From Chloroflexi bacterium 54-19 (GTDB lineage: Bacteria; Chloroflexota; Chloroflexia; Chloroheliales; Chloroheliaceae), in NCBI GenBank assembly GCA_001898225.1, contig MKTJ01000028.1:79554-143553 (forward strand): a DNA stretch of 64,000 nt. The letters are read 5' to 3'. The notes under the pieces were generated by a model. That model searched no databases, was not told where the DNA came from, and was given only the letters and a program-made list of their open reading frames with translations. Both the position numbers and the translations under genes were made by a program. This document shows positions 27,966 through 37,095 of the stretch, piece by piece. Position 1 is the first letter of the stretch. The number at the start of each line of letters is the position of its first letter.

Positions 27966-28010
27966 GAAAAAACCGGGCGGCTTTTCAAGAAAAGGCAAAG
28001 GCCGCCCGGT
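27966..28010 (-). terminator. Intrinsic terminator of the 28025-28360 gene
   Basis: accgggcggc (27972-27981) pairs perfectly with gccgcccggt (28001-28010). On the minus strand the stem is followed by a run of six Ts, ending near 27966. Confidence 0.85.
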
Positions 28011-28024
28011 CGAGTGCCTGGGTA

Positions 28025-28360
28025 TCAGTTATTGGCTACCCGACCCTCTACCGGTTTTTCACGGTAAATTTCATCGTGATAGTCAGGCGTGGGGGTTTCG
28101 TTATGGACGGCCTGGTACTCAAGTTTCTCGGCGTCGTCCAGGTGACTGTTTCGGCCATTCTGGTCAGGGATAACAGTCTGTTTACCGGCCTGAGCTTTTT
28201 TTATAGCCGAATCAGAAGGCGGCACACCCTCAACCTTATCGTCGACAGGGGTTTTTACCCAGTCGTTCTTTTCGGCCAGGGTTTCGGAAACATTCTCTTT
28301 GGTATAGACTTTTTTAAACAGGTTTTCGTCGTCGGTATTCTTTTCCATTTCAACAACCAT
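28025..28360 (-). CDS. Small acidic hydrophilic hypothetical protein
   Basis: 111 residues from the ATG at 28360, which is abutted directly by AGAGAGG; the ATG at 28348 is an alternative 12 bases after the same site. The sequence is rich in Glu, Asp, Lys and Asn with no hydrophobic core and is probably disordered (for example EKNDWVKTPVDDKVEGVPPS). I recognise no family. It ends at its own terminator, upstream of the amber-split gene on the same strand. Hydrophilins and stress proteins have this look, but that is only a compositional comparison. Confidence 0.55.
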   Translation of the reverse strand: MVVEMEKNTDDENLFKKVYTKENVSETLAEKNDWVKTPVDDKVEGVPPSDSAIKKAQAGKQTVIPDQNGRNSHLDDAEKLEYQAVHNETPTPDYHDEIYREKPVEGRVANN

Positions 28361-28432
28361 CCTCTCTAAGCGGGTTCCCGGCCAGACCGGGCGCCGTCAC
28401 CAATAACCTCTTTCGAGGATTTATAGGGCAAC

Positions 28433-30181
28433 TTATGTGCCAGCAACCCAACCCCGGTCCTGCAATTCCAGGTCGCCCAGCAGGCCGAGCAAGACCGCAT
28501 ATAGGATCCCTTTATTTTCGGGGTGATACTCTAACCGGGCCCGCTCGAAATACTGGGTTAGAAAGCCGGTCTGGGGATCGGTATAAGCTTCGGAAATCGG
28601 ATAGCCAAAGAGGGCTAAAGATTCGCGATAGGAATTGCCCGCCTCGCCCAGGTCAAGACCGTGCGAACGCCAGTACTCCAGAAAATCCCCGCAGGCCTGG
28701 TGCTGAGTTTCGGGAAAGTAGAAGCAATTCGCGGCCCCGGAACTTGTTGCAGGTTGGAAGTCGGGCGTGCTTAAGAGGTTGCGCCGGATGGCATCGGTCA
28801 CACCCAGGCGGCCCAGGAGCACTTCATAGGGTGTCCCGGCGTTTTCCGGGTGATACTCGTAACGCTGCCGCTCGAAATACTGGGCCGTGTAGATTTTGCC
28901 GGTGTCGGGGTTAAGTTCACCAAACTCCTCGGTCTGGGAATAGCCAAAGACCGCCAGACCCCCGTTTTTATCCCAGAAGTTTTTAAAACCGTTCGCCAGG
29001 GTATGCCCCGTTTCCGGGAAGAAGTAGTGGTCAGGTGAATTGGTTGGTTGAGGCTGAGGTGCGGTCGGCAAAAATCCTTCCAAGGGTGCGCCAAAAACAG
29101 AGGTATTAGCACCTACCAGGTTGTTCCAAACCAGGTAGCCATTTCGCAAAGAAGCATAGGCATGAGCACCAGCATCATCCTGGATAGCAAAATAACTGCC
29201 GGTCTGAGTGTCGTAAGCCCGCAGGTTAATAGTTCCGACATGCGCGTAAAAATGTAAGAAGTCTTCAAAAATCACATAACGGCCATCGGTAGTAGGTTCG
29301 TAAGGGTAGGAAGGAGTATCTTTAGCACCCACAATGACCTGGCGGTTACTTGTGTGCAGGTTTAATATCTTTAATACCCATCCAACATCGCTCAAAGAAG
29401 CATAAGTCACCAGGTCGCCATGAATATCGAAAGACAAAATAAAGTTATCACCGTGCCCGGTATCAAGCGTAGTAACGGCATTTGGCCCGATTTGTAAAGT
29501 TTCTAACCGCCAGTCCGCATCAAGATTGACATGGTTGGTCAATTCACTCCAGATTACCCGGTCACCATAAATAGCCGGGCGCTTATAGGCTTCATCTTTC
29601 AAGGCGGTAAGCGTGACCACCGGGGCCATTGTCGAAATATCGCGACCTTTGAGCCATAAAGCGCCTGAAACGTCTCGCGAAACCCAGACTACCCAGCGGC
29701 CCGAAATAGCCGGGTCGGTTTCATCGGTTTGCCCGTTTGAGGCGGCTATTTCAAATTCCTGGCCGGTCACCAGGTTCTTGCCATAGATGTCGCGGTGGCA
29801 CCCGATTGACCCACTGGTATAGGGACCGATCGGTCCATAGTCATTAATATCACAGGTAGGTCCTTGCTCCCAGACCACAATATTGTCGTCAATGTCGGGC
29901 ATTTTCTGTTCGAATGAATTATCAGCTACGAGAAATTCTTTCCAGTCAGCGATAGTCAGGGCGTAAATTTTACTTTTATAAGGGTCACCGTTCCGAACAT
30001 CGGTCCAAACTACGGTTTTGCCATCGGTCCGTGGAAACCAGTGAGGAGACTCATCAGTTGTTAATTGGAAAGGAGCAGGGGAAGCGGCCTTTGCCGGGGT
30101 AAATGAGCCAAGAAATAACCCGCCCAGCAGCATCGCCAGTACCCAGATAGTAAAACCAACCTTATTCCTTAAAATTCGCAT
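28433..30181 (-). CDS. Secreted beta-propeller (TolB-like) protein with two C-terminal FPETGH repeats
   Basis: 582 residues from the ATG at 30181, preceded by GGGAG; a GTG at 30223 is in frame but has no ribosome site. Signal peptide MRILRNKVGFTIW ... TPAKA. Residues ~45-390 form repeated blades with W/D-rich strands (KTVVWTDVRNGD, NIVVWEQGP, RWVVWVSRD, YLVWNNLVG), like periplasmic TolB-type propellers. Two repeats follow: YFFPETGHTLANGF ... YEYHPEN (about 28800-29030) and CFYFPETQHQACGDF ... LEYHPEN (about 28470-28730). No catalytic site seen. Probably a surface or secreted binding protein. Confidence 0.75.
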   Translation of the reverse strand: MRILRNKVGFTIWVLAMLLGGLFLGSFTPAKAASPAPFQLTTDESPHWFPRTDGKTVVWTDVRNGDPYKSKIYALTIADWKEFLVADNSFEQKMPDIDDNIVVWEQGPTCDINDYGPIGPYTSGSIGCHRDIYGKNLVTGQEFEIAASNGQTDETDPAISGRWVVWVSRDVSGALWLKGRDISTMAPVVTLTALKDEAYKRPAIYGDRVIWSELTNHVNLDADWRLETLQIGPNAVTTLDTGHGDNFILSFDIHGDLVTYASLSDVGWVLKILNLHTSNRQVIVGAKDTPSYPYEPTTDGRYVIFEDFLHFYAHVGTINLRAYDTQTGSYFAIQDDAGAHAYASLRNGYLVWNNLVGANTSVFGAPLEGFLPTAPQPQPTNSPDHYFFPETGHTLANGFKNFWDKNGGLAVFGYSQTEEFGELNPDTGKIYTAQYFERQRYEYHPENAGTPYEVLLGRLGVTDAIRRNLLSTPDFQPATSSGAANCFYFPETQHQACGDFLEYWRSHGLDLGEAGNSYRESLALFGYPISEAYTDPQTGFLTQYFERARLEYHPENKGILYAVLLGLLGDLELQDRGWVAGT

Positions 30182-30569
30182 AAACCCACTCCCAGCTATT
30201 TTCAACTTTCCGGGGGAAATCACATGAACCCACAGACCACAAAAATATCCGCATCCAAATATTTAAATTTTCAAATAATTCCTTCTTTTAGAACGAGCCG
30301 CTTGAAAATTAGTTGCAATATAGTAAAAACCAACCTTAACAATATCCCAATCCCGACCCTTGCTCTAGCATAACTGTCTGAATATGGGCGGTTCAACTAC
30401 CGCCCCAAATGCCACCAACCTGGGGCAGGCTCAGCCGTTTGACCAGCTTGGGCAAGTTGAAAGAAAGAAAAAATTAAGGTATAAGAAGAGCAAGAATATT
30501 GTCAGGTGTCAAAGGGGTTCGCCTTAGTGGGATAGATAGGAGCCTTGTCTGAAAGAGTCAATAGCCCGG
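30182..30569. other. 388-bp divergent spacer
   Basis: Lies between two divergent genes for repeat-bearing exported proteins. It holds the plus promoter at 30457-30485 and a pair of mutually exclusive hairpins (gggcggt/accgccc at 30386-30405; gcccca/tggggc at 30402-30426). A minus-strand promoter was not obvious. Confidence 0.5.
30457..30485 (+). promoter_or_regulatory. Sigma-70-type promoter for the six-hairpin glycosidase gene
   Basis: TTGAAA (30457-30462), 17-base spacer, TATAAG (30480-30485); one mismatch in each hexamer. Confidence 0.5.
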
Positions 30570-33047
30570 TTGCGCCTGGTCCAAAGAGTGCGTCCTCTTA
30601 AATTTCTGCTGGCAAGCCTGGCGATTTTGCTAATCCTGACCGGCAGCCCCCTTTCTTCCCTTTCCCAGCCAGCCGCAAAGGCCGCCCCCAGCGGTGGCAG
30701 CATGTATTTCAACGAAACCGGGCAATATCTCCAGGGGACTTTTCTCGAATACTGGCAGTCCCACGGGGGCCTTCCTATCTTTGGCTTTCCCATCACCCCT
30801 CAATTCTATGAAAACGGCTACATGGTCCAGTATTTCGAACGCAACCGTTTCGAATACCATCCCGAAAACGCCGGGACACCCTACGAAGTGCTTTTGGGCC
30901 TGTTAGGGCGAGAAAAACTCGACGCTGAAACCGCCGCCCATCCCCAGAACGGCGCAACTGCCGGGCTTGCCCACGCCTCTGATGATAGTCTTTTCTTCAA
31001 AGAAACCAATTTCGGGATAGGTGGGGCCTTCCTAGACTACTGGCAAAAAAACGGGGGTCTGCCCCAGTTTGGCTACCCGATTACTGCCGAGCAGACCGAC
31101 CCGGCCACCAGATTGACCGTCCAGTATTTCGAGCGGGCCGTGTTCGAGTTTCACCCGGAAAACGCGGGGACACCCTACGCGGTGCTGCTGAGCCTGTTGG
31201 GCCGTGAACGGGCCGCTAATCTCGACCCGGCCCTGTTCGACCGCTGGTCGGGCCAGGAACAGGCGGTCCAACTCACCGTAAGCGGCCCGGCAGGGAAAGT
31301 CCAGCCTTTGACCCCGTTCCAGGTTAACAGCGATACGAGCGGTCAACTCAAACTTTTTGACGGACAAAACCGGGTCTACGCGACCTACCCGCTCGAAGCC
31401 AATACACCGCTTACCATCTATCCTGCCGGGAATCCCGGACCCCAGGGCGCCCAACTCTACCGGGACGGGCAGGTCGTGGCCGGGCGCTGGGACTGGTTCG
31501 AACTGGCCTCACCCCAGAATGGTATCGTTACCGGCGACCCTATCTGGGACGGTCTCTATCCTCGCGTCAAGGGTTTTCTTGAAAAAGACGCCGTCACCTA
31601 CTACTCGCCCCTGGATAACAGCCCGGTGCTGGGCTATCGCTCGCCGGATACGCCTTATATCTGGCTGCGCGACCACGTTTACCAGGAAAAGGGGTTTAAA
31701 TTCTTTGAGAAGAACATGAAATCGGCCCTCGATTATTTCCGTTCGACCCAGCATCCTGACGGCAGCTTCGACGATTATTTCCAGTACTTCCCCGGCGGGG
31801 ATGTTTACAAAGGTCAGATTGAGGTCGAGGCCGACCGTGAATATCTTTTCGTCGAGGGGGTCTGGACGGCCTGGCAGGCTAACGGGGACGACGCCTGGCT
31901 GCGCGACAATTTGACGGCAATGGAACGAGGTCTGGAATATACCTACACCGACCCAAAACGCTGGGATAGCGAACACGGACTGGTCAAGAGGGCCTTTACT
32001 ATTGACACCTGGGATTTCGAGCAGGGCAGCGACGGCACCAACATCCGGCGTAATTTTGACAACAAAACCCGGTGGAGCATCATGCACGGCGATAATACCG
32101 GCCTCTACCACGCCTCAAAGGTGCTGGCCCGGATCGAGCGGTATTTCGGGCGGGACCAGGAAGCCGCTAAATGGGATAGCCGGGCCGACCAACTGCTGGT
32201 AAACCTGAACAAATACGCCTGGAACGGCCAGTTTTATACCCACCAGGTTCATCTTACCCCGGTGGACCCGACCGGCGTGGACGAAAAGACCCAGCTTAGT
32301 CTCTCCAACGCCTACGCCCTCGAGCGTGACACCCTGACCCTCGACCAGGCTATTTCTCTAATAAAGACCTACCAGGCGCGGCGGGCTGCTTACGGCCCCA
32401 AAGTCTTCGCCGAGTGGTACAGCATCGACCCACCTTTCCAGCAGGGGTTCAGCTATCCCGGCCAGTACGTCAACGGCGGGATAATGCCACTGGTCGGGGG
32501 AGCCCTGGCGCGGGGAGCCTTCGCCTATGGCTTTGAAGATTACGGCGTGGACATTTTGCGCCGCTACTGGCAATTGCTTGACCAGTCGGGCGGCTCGTAT
32601 CTATGGTATCACCCGGACGGCACCCCTGGCATCGGCACTACCTCGACCCTGCCAACCGATGGGTGGGGTTCCTCGGAAATGCTCAATGCCCTGGTAGAAG
32701 GGTTGGCCGGGGTAGTCGACCAGTTCAAGCTCTACCGGGAGGTCCACCTTGCCCCTACCTGGGCTATCACCGACCGGCCCCGGGCCGCCGTAACCTTGAG
32801 TTATGGGGCCAGCGAGGCCTATTTCAGCTACACCTGGCAACTCTCCCCGGATAAGACTATCCAGATGACCTGGGGCGGGCAGCAGACCCAATCCGTCCAG
32901 TTGCATCTGCTTCTCCCGGCAGACCAACCCGCGCCGGCCCAGCTTACGGTCAACGGCCAGCCTGTCGCGTTCACCCTTTCAACCATCCAGGGCAGCCGCT
33001 ACCTGGACGCGCTTTTACCGGGCTCCGGCAGTCTTAGCGTGAAATAG
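30570..33047 (+). CDS. Secreted six-hairpin (GH63/GH15-like) glycosidase with two N-terminal FPETGH repeats
   Basis: Up to 825 residues; the TTG at 30570 and a GTG at 30588 are both possible and neither has a good ribosome site. Signal peptide (LKFLLASLAILLILTGSPLS). Two repeats: MYFNETGQYLQGTF ... YHPEN (30703-30909) and LFFKETNFGIGGAF ... FHPEN (about 30990-31203). A short beta domain follows, then from ~residue 310 an alpha/alpha-barrel with YIWLRDHVYQEKGFKFF, DGSFDDYFQYFP, TIDTWDFEQG and FAEWYS, resembling six-hairpin glycosidases. A small C-terminal beta domain closes it. The substrate is unknown; catalytic acids are not assigned. Confidence 0.7.
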   Translation: MRLVQRVRPLKFLLASLAILLILTGSPLSSLSQPAAKAAPSGGSMYFNETGQYLQGTFLEYWQSHGGLPIFGFPITPQFYENGYMVQYFERNRFEYHPENAGTPYEVLLGLLGREKLDAETAAHPQNGATAGLAHASDDSLFFKETNFGIGGAFLDYWQKNGGLPQFGYPITAEQTDPATRLTVQYFERAVFEFHPENAGTPYAVLLSLLGRERAANLDPALFDRWSGQEQAVQLTVSGPAGKVQPLTPFQVNSDTSGQLKLFDGQNRVYATYPLEANTPLTIYPAGNPGPQGAQLYRDGQVVAGRWDWFELASPQNGIVTGDPIWDGLYPRVKGFLEKDAVTYYSPLDNSPVLGYRSPDTPYIWLRDHVYQEKGFKFFEKNMKSALDYFRSTQHPDGSFDDYFQYFPGGDVYKGQIEVEADREYLFVEGVWTAWQANGDDAWLRDNLTAMERGLEYTYTDPKRWDSEHGLVKRAFTIDTWDFEQGSDGTNIRRNFDNKTRWSIMHGDNTGLYHASKVLARIERYFGRDQEAAKWDSRADQLLVNLNKYAWNGQFYTHQVHLTPVDPTGVDEKTQLSLSNAYALERDTLTLDQAISLIKTYQARRAAYGPKVFAEWYSIDPPFQQGFSYPGQYVNGGIMPLVGGALARGAFAYGFEDYGVDILRRYWQLLDQSGGSYLWYHPDGTPGIGTTSTLPTDGWGSSEMLNALVEGLAGVVDQFKLYREVHLAPTWAITDRPRAAVTLSYGASEAYFSYTWQLSPDKTIQMTWGGQQTQSVQLHLLLPADQPAPAQLTVNGQPVAFTLSTIQGSRYLDALLPGSGSLSVK

Positions 33048-33152
33048 ATGGTACTTTTTATAGGACCAGCAACGTGGAAAAGTGGGCTAATAGGGAAAAA
33101 GTACTAGTACATATGGACCGCTATTATGAGGGACCTGGGACTTTTTAGTATA

Positions 33153-33181
33153 TTGACTAAGGTAGGGGCTGAATTTAGAAT
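33153..33181 (+). promoter_or_regulatory. Sigma-70-type promoter for the TadG-like gene
   Basis: TTGACT (33153-33158), 17-base spacer, TAGAAT (33176-33181); one mismatch per hexamer. A palindromic stretch gtactagtac and a gtacttttt/aaaaagtac inverted repeat (33051-33104) lie just upstream. Confidence 0.5.
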
Positions 33182-33263
33182 TAAAATGTATTTATAGGTT
33201 TAATCCGCACTTCTCAAATGGTTTAAGCTGCTCCAATTGAGGCAGGTTTAGTTCGAGGTAGCA

Positions 33264-36200
33264 ATGCGCACAGTTTTTTTAACACCGCTTCTATTTAAAA
33301 AGTTGGACCGTTCGGCCATCCGCCGGGGCGAAGAAGGCCAGGCTCTTGTGTTAGTGGCGCTGGTAGCGGTCGGGATGGTAGCGATGGTCGGCCTGGCGAT
33401 TGACGGGGGCCTGGGTTACCTGGATGCCACCCGGATGCAACGTGCCGCCGATGCCGCCGCCCTGGCCGGGGTTATCTGGCTGCCCGACAACCGGGCCGTC
33501 GGGGACGCCCGCGCCCAGCTTGCCGCCGAAGCCAACGGCATTAAAGTCGCTTGCTACTACGATACCGGCCAGGCTTCTACTACAGCTTATAACCAGCGCT
33601 GCCGCCGGGCGTCCTATACCACCGTCACCCAGAACGGACCCGACCAGTATTACTCTTTTGATAGTGAAGTGCCGACAGGGTTGGCAATTCTTTACCGGGT
33701 AACCCTTTCCAAGATGGAGAACCGTTTCTTCCTGGGAATATTAGGTTTTCCCAGTTACCCGATAGTCCGAACTTCGACTGCCGAGTATTTCCACCGGGTA
33801 AAATTTGGTAGTTCGTTTAACTATTACGGTTCCAACGGGGTTCTTGACGACCATTATATGCGCTGTGATCAGGCCAGTATGGCTAACTGCGATGGAACTG
33901 ATGTTAGTCAATTAAATATGCGGGGTGCAACCTACCAGAAATATGTCCTGATGCGTTGCGAACAGGATAACCCACCCTCCCCCTGTATTGGCGGTTTCTG
34001 GGCCCATATGGGCGGTGAAGACATTTTGCATACCAACGGGGATGCCTATAATCCTATAAGAGACGGGGGTGCCCAATTTTCTACAGGTTCGGCTGGTGTG
34101 AACGGGTTAAGTATTGGCGATAAATCAGGAAGTTCCCTCGAGAACTGTTTGCATACCAATGACCCTTCTACCTGGTTTATAAGTAATATTTTTTATGCGG
34201 GTACCGGAACAAATTGTCCTGCTTATAATGCCAGCACTACCCCCCCTATAATAAATGGTGATATTCACCCTGACAGCCCTAACGGTCAAAGAAGTTTTGG
34301 TTCGGAAATAATAGTTGATGTTGATCCAGCGGCAATCTGGTCGTATACGGATACCCAGGCCAATGTCGCAAATCATACCAACCTGAATATCACAATTTAC
34401 GATGGAGCAGAAAACGAACAGGGTGGTGAAGCTTTCGGTACGGCGGATAACTACCAGGCAAGAGGTAATTCCTATGGAGCTGTTTTGCCTTATTCTGGTT
34501 GGGGGTTCCAAAATGTAACAAATAGCAACCCGGTAACTTTACCAACGACAGTTACTTCAAACAATTCCTGGTCTACTAAAAGACTTTTATGTTCACCTGG
34601 TACTACCAGTTTAGCCAATACAAGTTATTGTGACTCGGCAAGTTTGAGTTCGCCGTCCTATCCAACCGCACCGCGAGCTACGAACGTAGACTTAACTGTG
34701 CCCTGGTATGGCCCTGATAAATCAGCTAATTATGACAACGCTAATGATCCTAATTACCAGGGTGTTAGATTCCCAGATAGAAATAACCTGGAACTGACTT
34801 ATAACGATTTACGAACCCGTTTGACCCTTTACGGTCCACCACCAACCCCGGCTATTCCCTCGATTTACCAGAATGTGCTGCCTTATAAATTAGGGCAGAT
34901 GGAAATAACCGACATGAGCATACGTGGGGGCCAAAGCAATATTCAAACCCCCATTGAGAGTGGTTCGACTTATAACCGTTTCTGTTATTTCATTTTTGAT
35001 GATACCAAGTCTTTCTGGGATAATACCCAGTTTCCTGATACCAATAACGAGGCCCAAAAATCGCCCCAATACGGCACCGGGTCCACCACGACCAAATATT
35101 ATGGGCCGGATTATGCTTATACTTCGGTTCCTACTACTTCAAAATTAGGTACTTTAAGAGACCCTAACAACCGTTACGCCTATGTTTGCCCTGCCACTAC
35201 TAGCGGCGGCACCAATTATGATTTCCGCTGGAATCAATTAAAGGGTACACCGACCGCCCGCTATGGCGCGATGGTTGATTACGACCCCAATAACACCGGT
35301 GACCGGACGATTGCCAGGGAAATCTTTGACGTGGTTTCCCCGACGACTTCCATTACGCCGACCTACGACATTTATCTCAACCCGATTGTCACGGGCACTC
35401 TTTCGTACGGGACCAATATCAGCAAGGCTGACCCACAAGCCAACAACGCTAATATCTGGGATCCAACCTCAAGTAGTTTCAGCCAGGTTGTTGACCCTAA
35501 CCAGGACTGTCGCCGGGGGGCTGTAGACCTTAATACCACTACAGGAACTTCATCAGGTTTTGGCATTGATCCATTATGGGGCCATAACCGGATTCCCTTC
35601 AACATGGCGTATGGCGATCCCCTGGTTAACCGGGCCTGGATTACTTCAACGACATGGACAACCGCAAGTCCAACGGTAACCAGGCCAGTTGCAACCGGTA
35701 AAATTGCCGGATACTATACCCTTTATTACAGTTTTCACGGCTGGCGTTGTGACTGGGATTTTGATAGCAATTATACTGCCGACTCGTTACCTAATATACC
35801 CGGCTCGTTTAATGGGCGCGGCAATCCGTTACAAGACCCCAGTAAAATGCCAAGTGATTCCAACCCCTCACTTTCTTTAAAGGAACGCCAGCTCTGGGCA
35901 AATTCGTCTGGCAATTACGGCAAATTTGATAAAGCTTTTGTCGAAGGGCATCCTGGATTAGACTCGGTTGATTACTCCACTAAAGTCTTGCTTGGTGATA
36001 TGCCATCATCTACAGACTGTAGAGCCTTCCAGGATTTCCCAGGTTATACTTTTACTAAAAGTGGTACTTCCTGTTCCATAAGTTCTAATAATTCCGGATT
36101 TAGCAGGAACTTTGGGTTGGAACCTTATTTCCACCTGACCAACATAGCCTGGAGTGGTAGTTCTCTGGTAGCTAACCCCGACCTTACAGCCAATACGGCG

Positions 36201-36992
36201 GCGGTCAGGAGCGGGTCGTACATGCTCCATATTCAAACCTTTAGCGGAGCAGCAGCAAACCGTTATTCCCTGAAGGCGGAGTATGAAAATCCAAAAACAA
36301 TAACCTATACTCTTAGCGATGGAGTTAAAACCATAGCAGTAACGCCGGTACCGTCGGTCTATCCTTTAACGGCGATGACTATTTATGCCAATGGTAAAAT
36401 TCTCCCTGGACAAGGAATTACTCAACAAGATGTAGTTTTTGACCTGGCTTATATACCCCCAGAATACGCGGGAACGCAAGGTATCGTACAACTCTTTGAC
36501 TCTGGTGACGTAAGCGGGCAACTCGATGTCAGCATCCTGGCTCCTTCAACTTATGGACCAAGGGTAAAAACAGGCACGTCAGCCAGTCCTACCAACTCCA
36601 GCGGCACTTATCAATGGACTGTACCTTTGGGTATAACTCTAACAACATCTTTGACGGCATGTCCATATAACTTGAGCCAATGTATTTACAGCTCAAATGT
36701 ATCACAGGCAACGGTTCAACACTTAAGGGTGGGCTCTACAGCCTATTACAACGACCAATGGGCTTTCTTGAGCTTCCAATTACCCGATGCCCCAACCTAT
36801 GCAGCTTATAAAACCAGTTGTGAGGCAAACGGTGTCCCGGAGAACCTGTGTTATTACTTCCAAATTGACTATATTCTTAAATGTGTTAAAAGTGATTGTA
36901 GTGATAATCCTCTGGCGAACGACACCACGACCTGGCAGTTATTGGTCCAGGGCCAACCCGTCCATCTTGTAGACAACCAGGGCCAGCCGTAA
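33264..36992 (+). CDS. Very large TadG/TadE-like pilus-assembly or surface protein
   Basis: 1242 residues. After a short positive start comes the Tad/Flp hallmark: GEEGQALVLVALVAVGMVAM, one membrane segment, then DATRMQRAADAAALAGVIW. The remaining ~1150 residues are extracytoplasmic: rich in Asn, Ser, Thr, Tyr and Gly, with many scattered Cys, no domain I recognise, and late segments that look like beta-sandwich repeats. DNA from about 33,800 onward is clearly AT-richer with relaxed third positions compared with the first ~500 bases and the neighbours. TadG proteins are usually 400-600 residues. No Tad ATPase, prepilin or secretin gene is nearby. Confidence 0.65.
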   Translation: MRTVFLTPLLFKKLDRSAIRRGEEGQALVLVALVAVGMVAMVGLAIDGGLGYLDATRMQRAADAAALAGVIWLPDNRAVGDARAQLAAEANGIKVACYYDTGQASTTAYNQRCRRASYTTVTQNGPDQYYSFDSEVPTGLAILYRVTLSKMENRFFLGILGFPSYPIVRTSTAEYFHRVKFGSSFNYYGSNGVLDDHYMRCDQASMANCDGTDVSQLNMRGATYQKYVLMRCEQDNPPSPCIGGFWAHMGGEDILHTNGDAYNPIRDGGAQFSTGSAGVNGLSIGDKSGSSLENCLHTNDPSTWFISNIFYAGTGTNCPAYNASTTPPIINGDIHPDSPNGQRSFGSEIIVDVDPAAIWSYTDTQANVANHTNLNITIYDGAENEQGGEAFGTADNYQARGNSYGAVLPYSGWGFQNVTNSNPVTLPTTVTSNNSWSTKRLLCSPGTTSLANTSYCDSASLSSPSYPTAPRATNVDLTVPWYGPDKSANYDNANDPNYQGVRFPDRNNLELTYNDLRTRLTLYGPPPTPAIPSIYQNVLPYKLGQMEITDMSIRGGQSNIQTPIESGSTYNRFCYFIFDDTKSFWDNTQFPDTNNEAQKSPQYGTGSTTTKYYGPDYAYTSVPTTSKLGTLRDPNNRYAYVCPATTSGGTNYDFRWNQLKGTPTARYGAMVDYDPNNTGDRTIAREIFDVVSPTTSITPTYDIYLNPIVTGTLSYGTNISKADPQANNANIWDPTSSSFSQVVDPNQDCRRGAVDLNTTTGTSSGFGIDPLWGHNRIPFNMAYGDPLVNRAWITSTTWTTASPTVTRPVATGKIAGYYTLYYSFHGWRCDWDFDSNYTADSLPNIPGSFNGRGNPLQDPSKMPSDSNPSLSLKERQLWANSSGNYGKFDKAFVEGHPGLDSVDYSTKVLLGDMPSSTDCRAFQDFPGYTFTKSGTSCSISSNNSGFSRNFGLEPYFHLTNIAWSGSSLVANPDLTANTAAVRSGSYMLHIQTFSGAAANRYSLKAEYENPKTITYTLSDGVKTIAVTPVPSVYPLTAMTIYANGKILPGQGITQQDVVFDLAYIPPEYAGTQGIVQLFDSGDVSGQLDVSILAPSTYGPRVKTGTSASPTNSSGTYQWTVPLGITLTTSLTACPYNLSQCIYSSNVSQATVQHLRVGSTAYYNDQWAFLSFQLPDAPTYAAYKTSCEANGVPENLCYYFQIDYILKCVKSDCSDNPLANDTTTWQLLVQGQPVHLVDNQGQP

Positions 36993-37023
36993 CGGTCGGT
37001 CCCGGTCGCGAATCGAGTTAGAA

Positions 37024-37064
37024 AAAAGCCGGTCCCCGTATTTTCGGTACAGGGACCGGCTTTT
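37024..37064. terminator. Bidirectional intrinsic terminator
   Basis: Perfect 13-bp stem aaaagccggtccc / gggaccggctttt with A-run before and T-run after. Lies between the convergent TadG-like and rarA genes. Confidence 0.88.
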
Positions 37065-37095
37065 CATTTCTTATAATGTCTTACAGGTTAGGGGC

